Assembly (NCBI RefSeq): GCF_002160825.1 | Contig: NZ_NFLI01000003.1 | Location: 62,001-126,000, forward strand | Direction of reading: 5' to 3' | DNA from: Lachnoclostridium sp. An131 | GTDB taxonomy: Bacteria; Bacillota; Clostridia; Lachnospirales; Lachnospiraceae | DNA length: 64,000 nt | Shown: piece after piece, positions 1 through 8,581 of the stretch | Position numbering within the stretch: position 1 is the first letter of the stretch | Layout: the number at the start of each line of letters is the position of its first letter | Translations under genes and position numbers: made by a program | The notes under the pieces: model-generated | What the model was told of the DNA's origin: nothing | Seen by the model: the letters and a program-made list of their open reading frames with translations, nothing else | Database searches by the model: none

Positions 1-2433
1 TCCTTTGTCTTTCTGCTGGCCGGCTCCATAGAAGGAGCCTATCTTCTGAACTACCAGTATACCTACGGCTCCACCAGCCATATCCTCTATACAGGGCTGA
101 CGGAGCACCAGGCAGACATCCTTTCCCGGGACGCCGCCATAAGGTCCTCTGTCCGCCTGAGCTCCGTGGGACAGCTTACGGATGCCGTCATCGGACAGCG
201 GCAGGTAAAGCTGGCGGTCACTGACCGGGATTACGCGGAAACCGTTCTGTCCATTCCCACCTCCGGCCGCCTGCCGGAACAGAAAGGAGAAATCGCTCTG
301 GACGAATTTACGATGGATTCTCTGGGTATTCTCCGTGAAGAAGGCGCTCCGGTGGAGCTTTCCTGGACAGATCCGGAAGGGATCTCCCACACCAGCTCCT
401 TCACCCTCTGCGGCTGGTGGGCCAGCCCCACAAATTTCTCAGAGGCCTGCGCCTGGATTACGGAGGAAACCGCCCGGGACCTCTACCCGGAGTATGACGC
501 AGAGACTGCCCGGAATACCACTCTTGGCGTCACCCTTTACCAGCCCCGGAATCTGGAAGCGCAGGCGGAACAGCTTCTGGCCAGTCAGGGAATCGCAGGC
601 GCCGGCTGCACAACCAATCTGGCCTTCAACAGCGCCCGGATGGAACAGGCCCAGAGCAATGCCATGCCCTACTACTATCCGGCGATCCTTGTGCTGATCT
701 GCGGCTTTCTGATGATCTACGGCATTGTCCATATCGCTTCCGGCCAGGACGGCCTGTTTTTTGCTGAGGTCAAAGCCCTCGGCATGACGCCCCGGCAGAT
801 CCGCGTCTTTCTGGCGGAGAAGGCCTGTGCTGTCTCCCTGCTGGGAGTCCTCCCCGGTTTTCTCATTGGTTTTCTGCTTCATCTGGCAGTCACAAGCCGG
901 ATCGTCTCCGGCATGGAAGAGAATCCGGCCCTTTACTTTCTCTCCTGGGGACCCTTTTTCGCAGGAGCAGTCCTTTCCCTTGGCACGACACTGCTCTCTT
1001 ATCTTCTGCCGGCCAGACGCCTGTCCCGCATGACGCCCGCCGGGCTTCTGCGGTCTCTGGACGAAACGCCTGTTCCCGGCAGAAAAAGCGCTTCCGGCAG
1101 CGGAAGAATCCGCCTTCCCGGCCTTGCCTTCCGCGCTCTTCTGCGGGACCGCTTTAAGATGCTGCTCTCTGCGGTAACGCTGCTCCTGGCCCTTTTTCTT
1201 CTGACCTCCGTATGGATACAGTATATCAGCCTGAAAGAAGGCCTCTACCTGGAGGCCATGTCCCCCTGGGACTACACCATTGCCGACGGATCGGCCTATC
1301 TTTCCGTACAGCAGTACAACCAGAACAACCATTCCATCACCGATGAAACCATTGAGGAGCTCCGCTCCCGTCCGGAAGTCCTCCACGTGAGCGCGCTGAA
1401 AACCCGGGAGCTTTCCCTGACCGCGTCTGAAGAACTGCGGCAGCGCCTTATCAGCTATTACAACGCCTCCGAGGAAGAGGGCGGCCCCGCCCGCCGGGAA
1501 ATGATGGAGGGACAGCCCCTCTGGATCGAGGGACTGGAGCGCCTGGAAGAAACCGGAGAATATATGGGCGTCGCAGTTTCTCTCGAGGGAGAATACCTGG
1601 ACTACATTCTGGAAAATGTATCCTTTACCAGCGGGTCCTTTGACGCAGATGCCTTCGCGTCCGGAAATGTGGTGCTCACAGCCGGAGCAAATGCCGCCGG
1701 CCTCTCGTCGGAAGCCGCCGGGGAAACTGTCACGCTGGCCGGAGAGACCTTTGAAGTCCTGGGCTCCATCGCCGACAGCGGAATGATCTTAAACGGCTCC
1801 AACAGTCCTGAGGCTTCCTTCTGTATCTATTATTATATGGCCCCCGCCGCCTTTGACCGGCTGTTTCCGGACCAGGGTGTGCGTCAGGCCGCTGTCAGCA
1901 TCGATCATGGCCGCCAGGAGGCGTTTGAGGCTTATCTTGACGCCTATGAACAGGGACTGAACCGTGGCGTAGGAATCACCCGCCGCAGCGAATATCAGGA
2001 AAATTTCGCCGCCGGCCGGCTGAATACGGTCCTTCCCACTCTGATTGTAAGCGTGGCTCTGCTGGGCATCGCTCTGCTGAACTTTACCAATATGCTGATT
2101 ATCAAAGCCGTAAACCGGCGGCGTGAATTTGCCGTCTATGAAAGCCTGGGAATGACACATTCCCAGCTTCAGACGCTTCTTCTTCTGGAAGGCATCTTCC
2201 ACGCGGCGCTGATGTTTCTTGCCACCGGACCGCTGACCTTCCTCTTCGCGCGGTTTGTCATGCCGTCCGTCATAGAAGGGATTGGCTCCTGGTGCATGGT
2301 CTACACCTTTTCCGTGACGCCCCTCGCGCTTACTCTGGCAGGCGTGCTGGTCCTGTCCGCCGCAGTCCCCCTTGGCTGCCTGCATTTCATCTCCAGGGGA
2401 AGCATTACGGAGCGGCTGAGAACTGCAGAATAA
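1..2433 (+). CDS. FtsX-family ABC transporter permease, 5' end outside window
   Basis: The reading frame is open from base 1, so the start lies upstream; the GTG at 166 is an internal codon. The visible 810 residues carry two FtsX-type membrane modules. The first has hydrophobic segments near bases 670-740, 820-890 and 945-1010; a segment near 1150-1210 then begins a long extracytoplasmic domain (about 1230-2000). The second module has segments near 2030-2100, 2200-2260 and 2320-2390. This is the topology of exporters of the antimicrobial-peptide-resistance and lipoprotein-release type, which need a separate ATPase subunit, presumably encoded just upstream. It is clearly homologous to the broken permease at 8582-10543: both share a GEIALD motif followed by an FTLCG motif. 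The substrate cannot be read from the sequence. A terminator follows 50 bases after the stop. Confidence 0.9.
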   Translation, partial: SFVFLLAGSIEGAYLLNYQYTYGSTSHILYTGLTEHQADILSRDAAIRSSVRLSSVGQLTDAVIGQRQVKLAVTDRDYAETVLSIPTSGRLPEQKGEIALDEFTMDSLGILREEGAPVELSWTDPEGISHTSSFTLCGWWASPTNFSEACAWITEETARDLYPEYDAETARNTTLGVTLYQPRNLEAQAEQLLASQGIAGAGCTTNLAFNSARMEQAQSNAMPYYYPAILVLICGFLMIYGIVHIASGQDGLFFAEVKALGMTPRQIRVFLAEKACAVSLLGVLPGFLIGFLLHLAVTSRIVSGMEENPALYFLSWGPFFAGAVLSLGTTLLSYLLPARRLSRMTPAGLLRSLDETPVPGRKSASGSGRIRLPGLAFRALLRDRFKMLLSAVTLLLALFLLTSVWIQYISLKEGLYLEAMSPWDYTIADGSAYLSVQQYNQNNHSITDETIEELRSRPEVLHVSALKTRELSLTASEELRQRLISYYNASEEEGGPARREMMEGQPLWIEGLERLEETGEYMGVAVSLEGEYLDYILENVSFTSGSFDADAFASGNVVLTAGANAAGLSSEAAGETVTLAGETFEVLGSIADSGMILNGSNSPEASFCIYYYMAPAAFDRLFPDQGVRQAAVSIDHGRQEAFEAYLDAYEQGLNRGVGITRRSEYQENFAAGRLNTVLPTLIVSVALLGIALLNFTNMLIIKAVNRRREFAVYESLGMTHSQLQTLLLLEGIFHAALMFLATGPLTFLFARFVMPSVIEGIGSWCMVYTFSVTPLALTLAGVLVLSAAVPLGCLHFISRGSITERLRTAE

Positions 2434-2482
2434 AGAATCAGAAGGAATATGCCCTGAGAATGCCGCGGATAAATCGAAACAG

Positions 2483-2512
2483 CCTGTTGCTTGCACTGCA
2501 ACAGGTTTTTTC
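2483..2512 (+). terminator. Rho-independent terminator of the first permease gene
   Basis: A perfect 8-bp stem (CCTGTTGC / GCAACAGG) with a 7-base loop is followed by seven T residues, 50 bases after the permease stop codon. Confidence 0.85.
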
Positions 2513-2519
2513 TTATACT
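2491..2519 (+). promoter_or_regulatory. Sigma-A-type promoter lying inside the preceding terminator
   Basis: TTGCAC (2491-2496) and TATACT (2514-2519) are separated by 17 bases and would drive the acetyltransferase gene at 2549. The -35 box lies in the loop and stem of the terminator hairpin and the spacer contains its T-run, so termination and initiation signals share the same bases. Confidence 0.5.
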
Positions 2520-2548
2520 GAAACAAACTCATTTCAGGAGGTGTAAGC

Positions 2549-3151
2549 TTGACAGAACTGGAAAAATGCATGGCCGGTGAATACTACGACTGCCACAACG
2601 AGATTTTTTTGTCCTTAAAGGCGAAAGCCAGGAAGCTGCTGAAAGAATACAATGCCCTGCAGTATGAGCAGAAGGAAGAAAAGAGAAAAATTCTTGACCG
2701 TCTGTTCTATGAGGCCGGCACAAACGTTTCGGTAGCCCAGCCTTTTCTCTGCGATTACGGATACAATATCCATATCGGAAACAATGTGTCCATTAACATG
2801 AACTGCACCTTTGTGGACTGCAATAAAATCGAAATCGGAAACAATGTTCTGATCGCTTCCAATGTACAGCTTTACACGGCGGCGCATCCTGTAGAGCTGT
2901 CGGAAAGGCTGACTCCGGACTGGAACCCCGAGTCGGAGGAATATTTCTGCCGCACCTACGCCCTGCCCATTCGAATCGGAAACGGCTGCTGGCTGGGCGG
3001 CGGCGTCATCGTGCTTCCCGGCGTAACCATCGGGGACGGCTCTGTCATCGGCGCAGGAAGCGTCGTGACAAGGGATATCCCCGCAAACTCTCTGGCTGTG
3101 GGAAATCCCTGCCGGATCATCCGAAGCATCAATCTGCCTGCGGGAAGCTGA
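2549..3151 (+). CDS. Sugar O-acetyltransferase, maltose acetyltransferase-like
   Basis: A 200-residue protein of the left-handed beta-helix acetyltransferase family (Maa/LacA/NodL type), expected to move acetyl from acetyl-CoA to a sugar hydroxyl in the cytoplasm. The N-terminal helical segment typical of Maa (MAGEYYDCHN-like, about residues 8-20) is present. Repeated hexapeptide turns follow (IGNNV twice, near residues 75-105), then the conserved Asn-rich strand with FVDCN, the catalytic-loop histidine in TAAHP, and C-terminal IGDGSVIGAGSVV repeats. The start is TTG at 2549, chosen because AGGAGGTG ends five bases upstream; no ATG fits. It has its own promoter and a hairpin over its stop codon, so it is probably monocistronic. 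The exact sugar is unknown. Confidence 0.85.
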   Translation: MTELEKCMAGEYYDCHNEIFLSLKAKARKLLKEYNALQYEQKEEKRKILDRLFYEAGTNVSVAQPFLCDYGYNIHIGNNVSINMNCTFVDCNKIEIGNNVLIASNVQLYTAAHPVELSERLTPDWNPESEEYFCRTYALPIRIGNGCWLGGGVIVLPGVTIGDGSVIGAGSVVTRDIPANSLAVGNPCRIIRSINLPAGS

Positions 3152-3164
3152 AAATCCCGCAGGC
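3136..3164. terminator. Hairpin spanning the acetyltransferase stop codon
   Basis: A 10-bp perfect inverted repeat (GCCTGCGGGA / TCCCGCAGGC) brackets the TGA stop at 3149-3151. It lacks a clear T-run on either strand, so it may act as a weak convergent terminator or a 3'-end stabilising stem. Confidence 0.45.
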
Positions 3165-3210
3165 ATCCCAAACACACTCTGACCGGTCTGCATGCCGGAA
3201 AGTCCAGGCG

Positions 3211-5040
3211 CTACAGCTCTCCGATTGTCTCCGTTACAGAAAGCTTCCGTATCCGCCCTGCCGGAGCCCAGACTGCCAGAACCGCCGCAAGAATCACAGC
3301 CAGCAGTATCACCAGAAGAGAGTTCACCGGCAGCTCCCAGACAGCGTAGGCAAAATGGGCGGCGATGAGAACGTCAAAAAGCCATTTGCTGATGAAAAGT
3401 CCTGCCGCGCACCCGGCGGCACAGCCGGACAGCGCATAGGTAAAGGCTTCCGCAGCTATCATTTTCGTGATCTGCCGCCCGTCCATTCCGACCGCCCGCA
3501 TGGTGCCGTACTGTTTTGTCCTGGCGGACACGCTCATGGAAATGCCGTTTACAATATTCAACACAGTAACCAGCGTAATAACAAACAGAAAGCCATACAC
3601 GCAGGCTGCAAACGCCCGGTAGGTGCCGGAGGTATTCTGATCACGCCTGTCAGAAAAAACGCAGTCCTCTCCGGCCGCGGCTCGGATCGCCTCCACATCC
3701 TCCTCCGTCACATTTCCTGTGGTCTGTACTGAGATCAAAGAATACCCGGTGATTCCAGTAAGCCGGATAAAGGTCTCTCCGGACATAATCAGAGTAACCT
3801 CCCCATGGGTCAGTCCGTCGCTGCTGAAAGGATCGTACTTCAAAAGTCCCGCTATTTCAAGCTCTTCCGCTCCAATCTTTACCTTGTCCCCGATCCGAAG
3901 AAGACTGTCCGCATCTGAAGTCGCAAGCACATAACCGCTGTCCCCATAGACCTTCGAGATGTCGCTGCCCTTTTTCAGCATATCGTCCTTTTTCAGGCAG
4001 TCCAGACCAAAATCATCATAGGAAATCAGGTCTGCGGCGCCGGAGCTTTCTGCCGCACCAAAGCCTTCTGCCGCCCCGCTTATTTCCACCGGAACCTGAA
4101 AGCTGGTTCTGCGCCCGTACACCCGCTTCACGCCCTCCATGCCGCTGAGCGTATCCAGGAGCCCGCTGTCTACCGTGTCCGCGCCTCCGCTGCCCGATAT
4201 ATCAATGTCAGAAGCGTCGGAATACTGGGGCATCAGGTATCCTACAAAATCCACCAGAACCGAAAAGCTTAAGAACATCATAATGCTCAGGGCGAAGGAG
4301 CCGGTCATCAGGATCAGATTTTTCTTCGCGGACACTGCATGATGAATCCCCAAAGCCGTCTCCACCCGGAACAGGCAAAGCTTTGCGCCATGGCGCAGGG
4401 CGCCGGTTCCTTTTTCGTTTCCGGAAACCGCTTCCACCGGGGACACCCGCGCCGCCCGCTTCGCAGGCGCCCGCGCGGCAAGCAGCACAGCGGCGATTCC
4501 CGTTACGGAGCCGATTACAATTCCTGTAATACTGATTCCGAATACCGGAATTTCTGAAAACTGTCCCCCTACGAGAAAACGCAGAACCGCGCAGAGAAGC
4601 CAGGCTGCCATAATTCCGAGCGCCACGCCCGCAGGCACAGCTGTCTTACACCAGTTCAGGGCCTCCAGCCTGACAAATCGGATAATCTGCTGTCTGCTCA
4701 TGCCGATACAGCGCATCATGCCGAAAAATTTTGTTCTCTGTGCTACCGTGCTGTTGATGCTGCCTGAGATCATCAGAACGCCGGCGATCAGAATCAAAAG
4801 CGTCAGTACCGCGGCAATGGGGTAGAGGGTCTGGGCCATGGTGCTGCCGGCCAGATTTTCGAGCTCCTGGCTTCCGTGCTTCTCCAGAAGCCTGTCCGCT
4901 TCAATCCGTACGCCCAGCTCCGCCATGCTGAACACCGCCGTCACCAGAAAGACGGCAAATACAATACAGAGAATCGTCATGCGGTTCTGCCGCCTGTGGA
5001 CCTTTGCGGAAATAGGAATCAGACCAAGATAGCTTTTCAT
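3211..5040 (-). CDS. FtsX-family ABC transporter permease
   Basis: A 609-residue permease with one N-terminal membrane segment (about residues 20-45), an FtsX module of three more segments (about 70-205), a segment near 240-265, an extracytoplasmic domain of roughly 200 residues (about 270-470), and a second FtsX module (about 475-600). Both modules carry the usual cytoplasmic G-M-R-x-I/V-G-M stretch (GMMRCIGM, GTMRAVGM). It forms one transporter with the ATPase gene just upstream: the ATPase stop and this ATG overlap by four bases (ATGA at 5037-5040), implying translational coupling. The kinase and regulator genes at 5953-7730 are next upstream in the same direction, so the four genes probably make one signalling and export unit for a cell-envelope-active peptide. 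The substrate is not identifiable. Confidence 0.9.
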   Translation of the reverse strand: MKSYLGLIPISAKVHRRQNRMTILCIVFAVFLVTAVFSMAELGVRIEADRLLEKHGSQELENLAGSTMAQTLYPIAAVLTLLILIAGVLMISGSINSTVAQRTKFFGMMRCIGMSRQQIIRFVRLEALNWCKTAVPAGVALGIMAAWLLCAVLRFLVGGQFSEIPVFGISITGIVIGSVTGIAAVLLAARAPAKRAARVSPVEAVSGNEKGTGALRHGAKLCLFRVETALGIHHAVSAKKNLILMTGSFALSIMMFLSFSVLVDFVGYLMPQYSDASDIDISGSGGADTVDSGLLDTLSGMEGVKRVYGRRTSFQVPVEISGAAEGFGAAESSGAADLISYDDFGLDCLKKDDMLKKGSDISKVYGDSGYVLATSDADSLLRIGDKVKIGAEELEIAGLLKYDPFSSDGLTHGEVTLIMSGETFIRLTGITGYSLISVQTTGNVTEEDVEAIRAAAGEDCVFSDRRDQNTSGTYRAFAACVYGFLFVITLVTVLNIVNGISMSVSARTKQYGTMRAVGMDGRQITKMIAAEAFTYALSGCAAGCAAGLFISKWLFDVLIAAHFAYAVWELPVNSLLVILLAVILAAVLAVWAPAGRIRKLSVTETIGEL

Positions 5041-5780
5041 TCGAAGCCACCTTCTTTCCCATATCCAGTCTGTCTGTCATTTGCGGACAGTCTCCGGGCA
5101 TCCCCTGCCCGTCCGAAATCTGTTACCACCCCGTCCGACACCTGCAGAATCCTGTCCGCCGTCTGGGCAATGCGCCGGTTGTGGGTAATCATGATAATCG
5201 TCTGCTCATATTTTCTTGAAGTCTCCTTCAGGAGAGCCATGACCTCGCTGCTGTTCTGCGTATCCAGGTTTCCCGTAGGCTCGTCCGCAAGAATCAGCGA
5301 AGGACGCGTCATAAGCGCGCGCCCGATGGCCGCGCGCTGCTGCTGACCGCCGGAGAGCTGGCCCGGCAGATGATGGCGGCGTTCCTTCAGATTCAGCACG
5401 GAAAGAAGCTCCTCCAGATACCTTTTGTCGGGCTTCTGATAATCCAGCAGCACCGGGAAAATCATGTTCTGCTCCACCGTAAGCTCCGGAATCAGATTAA
5501 AGCTCTGGAAGATAAACCCGATATTTCTGCGTCGGAAAATAGTCAGCCGCTTTTCCTTCATGGCAAAAATATCCTTCCCGTCTATGAACACTTTCCCGGA
5601 CGTGGGCGTATCCAGCGCCCCGATCATATTCAGAAGCGTCGTTTTTCCGGAGCCGGATTCTCCGACGATCGCCACAAATTCTCCCTTGGGAACCGTAAAA
5701 CTGGCTTTCTTCAGGGCATGCACGGCAGCCTCTCCGCTGCCATAGGTCTTGGAAACTGCTTTTACTTTCAATAAATCCAT
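5037..5780 (-). CDS. ABC transporter ATP-binding protein (MacB/LolD/BceA class)
   Basis: A 247-residue ATPase subunit powering the FtsX permease encoded immediately downstream. All ATPase motifs are visible: Walker A GESGSGKTT (about residues 38-46), Q-loop FIFQSFNL, signature LSGGQQQR, Walker B SLILADEP, D-loop GNLDTQ and switch histidine in MITHN. The ATG at 5780 is preferred over upstream alternatives because AAAGGAGGA lies at a normal distance from it, while the ATG at 5789 directly touches that site. Upstream in-frame codons extend further but have no ribosome site. The intact C-terminal part (switch region onward) is what is missing in the broken paralogue at 8019. Confidence 0.93.
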   Translation of the reverse strand: MDLLKVKAVSKTYGSGEAAVHALKKASFTVPKGEFVAIVGESGSGKTTLLNMIGALDTPTSGKVFIDGKDIFAMKEKRLTIFRRRNIGFIFQSFNLIPELTVEQNMIFPVLLDYQKPDKRYLEELLSVLNLKERRHHLPGQLSGGQQQRAAIGRALMTRPSLILADEPTGNLDTQNSSEVMALLKETSRKYEQTIIMITHNRRIAQTADRILQVSDGVVTDFGRAGDARRLSANDRQTGYGKEGGFE

Positions 5781-5952
5781 TGCTGTCATCCTCCTTTTGC
5801 GTCTTCCATCACCAGCGCCGGCGTACCAGGGGCAATGCGCCCCGCAAACCAATGCTGTACAGAAAGCGTAGCATTCCCACCCTACCGCCATATGACATTT
5901 ATCCTGCAATTTTGTAGGAATTGCTCTGAACGGCCGGGACATTTCCGGTCAA

Positions 5953-7023
5953 TTAAGGAGATTCCGACAGGAAATTCATGGTAAATACCGCTCCTTTTCC
6001 AGGCTCGCTGTCCGCCTCAATGGTACCCCCGTGCATCTCCACAACTGCTTTCGCAAGCGGAAGGCCCAGGCCAATCCCTTTCGTATCCTTTGAAAAACGG
6101 CTTCGGTAAAACCGTTTGAAAATATGGTGCAGATCCTCCGGATGGATTCCTCTCCCGTCGTCCTTCACCGTTATCTGGACCACCGACGCAAACTGCCTCC
6201 ATTCCACCCGGATCGCGCCGCCCTTCTCCGTGTGGTCAAAAGCATTTTTCACAAGGTTCCCGGCTGCCTCCAGAAACCAGCTCCGGTCACAGTTCAGCGT
6301 GACGCCGTCTTCCCCGGAGAATGTCAGCGTCTTATCCTCCAGCTCTGCCCGGCAGGCAAACTGCTTTTCCAGGGTCCACATCATTTCCGGTACGGATTCC
6401 TCTGCCTTTTCCATCACAATCGTTCCCGCGTCCAGCTTCGAGATCTTCAGCAGGTTCTGCACCAGCGTCTCGATCCGGTCAAGCTCCTGCTCCGAAAGAT
6501 CGGTAAACTCCCGTATCTCCGGCAGATTTTCCGCCTCCCCCTGCAGAATCCCGTTGTAAATATTCAGCGCCGCAAGAGGCGTCTTCAATTGATGGGAGAT
6601 GTCCGCTATGGTATCCTTCATAAATTCTCTGGATTTCGCCTCGTTTTCCGCATGGGCGTTCAAAATCGCCGCAAGGGAATTGATTTCGTGAAACAGCCGG
6701 TACAGCTCTCCCTCTTCCTCACAGTCGATCCGCGCGTCCGGATCTCCCTGCAGATATGCCCGAATCTGCGCCACAGCCTCCTCAAGAACCCGGTTCTCCT
6801 CCCGGAAATGCAGGAACGCTGTCATCAGAATCGAAAGCCCCAGGCCAAGACAGCAGGCTCCGGCCCACAGCGCCGCTCCTTCTCCCGGGCCTGCCGCCAC
6901 TTTGACTCCCGGCATTCCTGCTGCCAGACCGGCAAAAACCGCTGAGAGGAGCGTAAAAATCAGCGTAAGCAGTCCTGCTCTGACAAAAAACTGTTTGATC
7001 CTTTTATCCGCCAGTATCTTCAT
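5953..7023 (-). CDS. Sensor histidine kinase, short periplasmic loop type
   Basis: A 356-residue membrane kinase. Two transmembrane segments (about residues 14-36 and 51-73) enclose only some 15 external residues, as in kinases that sense through the membrane or through a partner transporter. A HAMP-like linker is followed by the phospho-acceptor H-box ISHQLKTPL (His144), the N-box NLVKNAFDH, the G1 box DDGRGI and the G2 box GLGLPLA. The ATG at 7023 is chosen because GAGGTG lies four bases upstream; an earlier ATG at 7050 would overlap the regulator gene. It is coupled to the response regulator (8-base gap) and sits next to an FtsX ABC transporter, so by analogy with BceRS/VanRS-type units it probably responds to an envelope-active compound. 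Confidence 0.9.
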   Translation of the reverse strand: MKILADKRIKQFFVRAGLLTLIFTLLSAVFAGLAAGMPGVKVAAGPGEGAALWAGACCLGLGLSILMTAFLHFREENRVLEEAVAQIRAYLQGDPDARIDCEEEGELYRLFHEINSLAAILNAHAENEAKSREFMKDTIADISHQLKTPLAALNIYNGILQGEAENLPEIREFTDLSEQELDRIETLVQNLLKISKLDAGTIVMEKAEESVPEMMWTLEKQFACRAELEDKTLTFSGEDGVTLNCDRSWFLEAAGNLVKNAFDHTEKGGAIRVEWRQFASVVQITVKDDGRGIHPEDLHHIFKRFYRSRFSKDTKGIGLGLPLAKAVVEMHGGTIEADSEPGKGAVFTMNFLSESP

Positions 7024-7031
7024 CTCGCACC

Positions 7032-7730
7032 TCAATCCGCCGTGTTCCATTTATATCCCATGCGCCGCACTGTGATGATTTTCTTTGGCTCGCCGGGGTC
7101 ATCTTCTATTTTTGTACGCAGCCTCCGGATATAAACGGTCAGCGTGCTGCTATCTATATATTTCTCTTCATGGTCCCAGAGCCTGCCCAGGATCTGCTCC
7201 GGCGACAGAACCATATCCGGATTTTCCATAAAGAGGCAGAGCAGCTTATATTCCCCCGCTGTCAGGTCAAGCTTCACTCCATCCTTGTATACCTCTCCTT
7301 TCAGCCGCTGTATCGTAATGCCGCCTGAGCTTAATTCCACATTTTCCTGTCCGGAATTCCCGTCAAAATTTTCGCTTCTGCGCAGAAGCGCATTCACCCG
7401 GGACAGGAATACCGCCAGCTTAAAAGGCTTGGTAATGTAATCGTCTCCGCCTATGTCCAGTCCCATGATGATATCCGTCTCCTCATCCGCCGCTGTGAGA
7501 AAGATAATCGGTACCTTCGATGTCTCCCGGATGAACCTGCACAGATCATAGCCGGAACCGTCCGGCAGAGACACGTCCAGAATGACCAGGTCGTACCTTC
7601 CATCCTTCCATATTCTCCGCGCTTCCAGGCTTGTCCTTGCAACCTCCGTCTCATATCCCTGCTTCTTCAAAGCAAAGGTTAATCCGCCTATCAAACTCAA
7701 ATCATCTTCTGCGAAAAAAATACGTTTCAT
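7032..7730 (-). CDS. OmpR/PhoB-family response regulator
   Basis: A 232-residue regulator with a receiver domain (acidic pocket Asp9/Asp10, phospho-acceptor Asp52 in VILDVSLPDG, conserved Thr in FLTAADE and Lys in DDYITKPF) and a C-terminal winged helix (about residues 130-232, ending in the typical YIRRLRTKIE and RRMGYKW segments). The start at 7730 is set by AGGAAG upstream; the alternative ATG at 7775 has no ribosome site. Paired with the kinase at 5953-7023. Direct repeats on an 11-base period at 7928-7956, in front of the divergent transporter gene at 8019, are good candidates for its binding sites. Confidence 0.93.
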   Translation of the reverse strand: MKRIFFAEDDLSLIGGLTFALKKQGYETEVARTSLEARRIWKDGRYDLVILDVSLPDGSGYDLCRFIRETSKVPIIFLTAADEETDIIMGLDIGGDDYITKPFKLAVFLSRVNALLRRSENFDGNSGQENVELSSGGITIQRLKGEVYKDGVKLDLTAGEYKLLCLFMENPDMVLSPEQILGRLWDHEEKYIDSSTLTVYIRRLRTKIEDDPGEPKKIITVRRMGYKWNTAD

Positions 7731-7927
7731 GCTTTCTTCCTGCCTTTTCTCTTTCACTGAAAGGATCTTTTCCAAAAAAGAGGCGCCGCACTAATTGCTT
7801 AGCACGGCTGCCCGTATGTTTTTCTCACCTTTAGCATACGGAATTTCCCGGAATACGTCAAGGGCTATCCGGCAGAATTCCTGCAAAAGCTCCAGGTCAA
7901 GGCCGGTATCAAAGGTACAAAAACGTA

Positions 7928-7967
7928 ACCTTCCTGTACCTTTCCTGTGACCTTCCTCTGCTATCCT
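7928..7967 (+). promoter_or_regulatory. Triple 11-base direct repeat, candidate response-regulator site with -10 box
   Basis: TTCCTG at 7931, TTCCTG at 7942 and TTCCTC at 7953 recur every 11 bases, each preceded by ACC or ACCT. A TATCCT -10-like box follows at about 7962. Tandem repeats at one-turn spacing that replace the -35 box are the known arrangement for PhoB/OmpR-family activators. The site lies 60-90 bases before the transporter ATPase start at 8019 and is divergent from the regulator gene. Confidence 0.5.
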
Positions 7968-8018
7968 GATATCTGAAAAGAAAAAGCATTCCATATTTTC
8001 ATACAGGAGGAAATCGGC

Positions 8019-8579
8019 ATGAAAGACAACATCATCTTACAGACAAGAGGACTGAAAAAATATTATGGAAAGGGCGAAACGCTGGTGAAAGCCCTGGACG
8101 GCATAGATCTGGATATCGAAAGAGGAAAATTTACGGCCATTATCGGAACCTCCGGCTCCGGAAAATCCACGCTGCTTCATATGCTGGGCGGCCTGGATAC
8201 CCCGAGCGAAGGCAGTGTCCGGGTGGGCGATACGGAGCTTGCAGCCTTAAACAGCGAACAGGCCACCATTTTCCGCCGTAAGCAGATCGGCTTCATCTTT
8301 CAGAATTATAATCTGGTTCCTGTCTTAAGCGTATGGGAAAATATCATCCTTCCCATCTCCCTGGACGGCAGGCGGCCTGACCGGAAATTCATCCTGCAGG
8401 TAGTCAAGCTTCTCGGCCTGGAAAAGAAGCTTGACAGCCTTCCCAACCAGCTCTCCGGCGGCCAGCAGCAGCGGGTGGCCATCGCAAGAGCCCTTGCCAG
8501 CAAGCCCTCGATTATCCTGGCCGACGAGCCTACCGGAAACCTGGACACCAGAACCAGCGACGACGTCATCGGTCTTCTG
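8019..8579 (+). pseudogene. ABC transporter ATPase, 3' end lost by fusion
   Basis: The first 187 residues are a normal MacB/BceA-type ATPase: Walker A GTSGSGKST, Q-loop FIFQNYNL, signature LSGGQQQR, Walker B IILADEP and D-loop GNLDTR. After GLLK (codon ending about 8582) homology stops. The frame runs on for some 30 unrelated residues to a stop at 8681, while permease coding sequence starts in another frame. The switch histidine and the whole C-terminal subdomain are absent, so the product should not hydrolyse ATP normally. The ribosome site AGGAGG at 8005-8010 and the upstream regulatory repeats are intact. Compare the complete paralogue at 5037-5780. Confidence 0.85.
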
Positions 8580-8581
8580 AA

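Noticed and set aside
439-1386. A 315-codon open frame antisense to the first permease
   Set aside because: Gly/Gln/Lys-rich, no initiation signal, opposite an FtsX permease with clear motifs.
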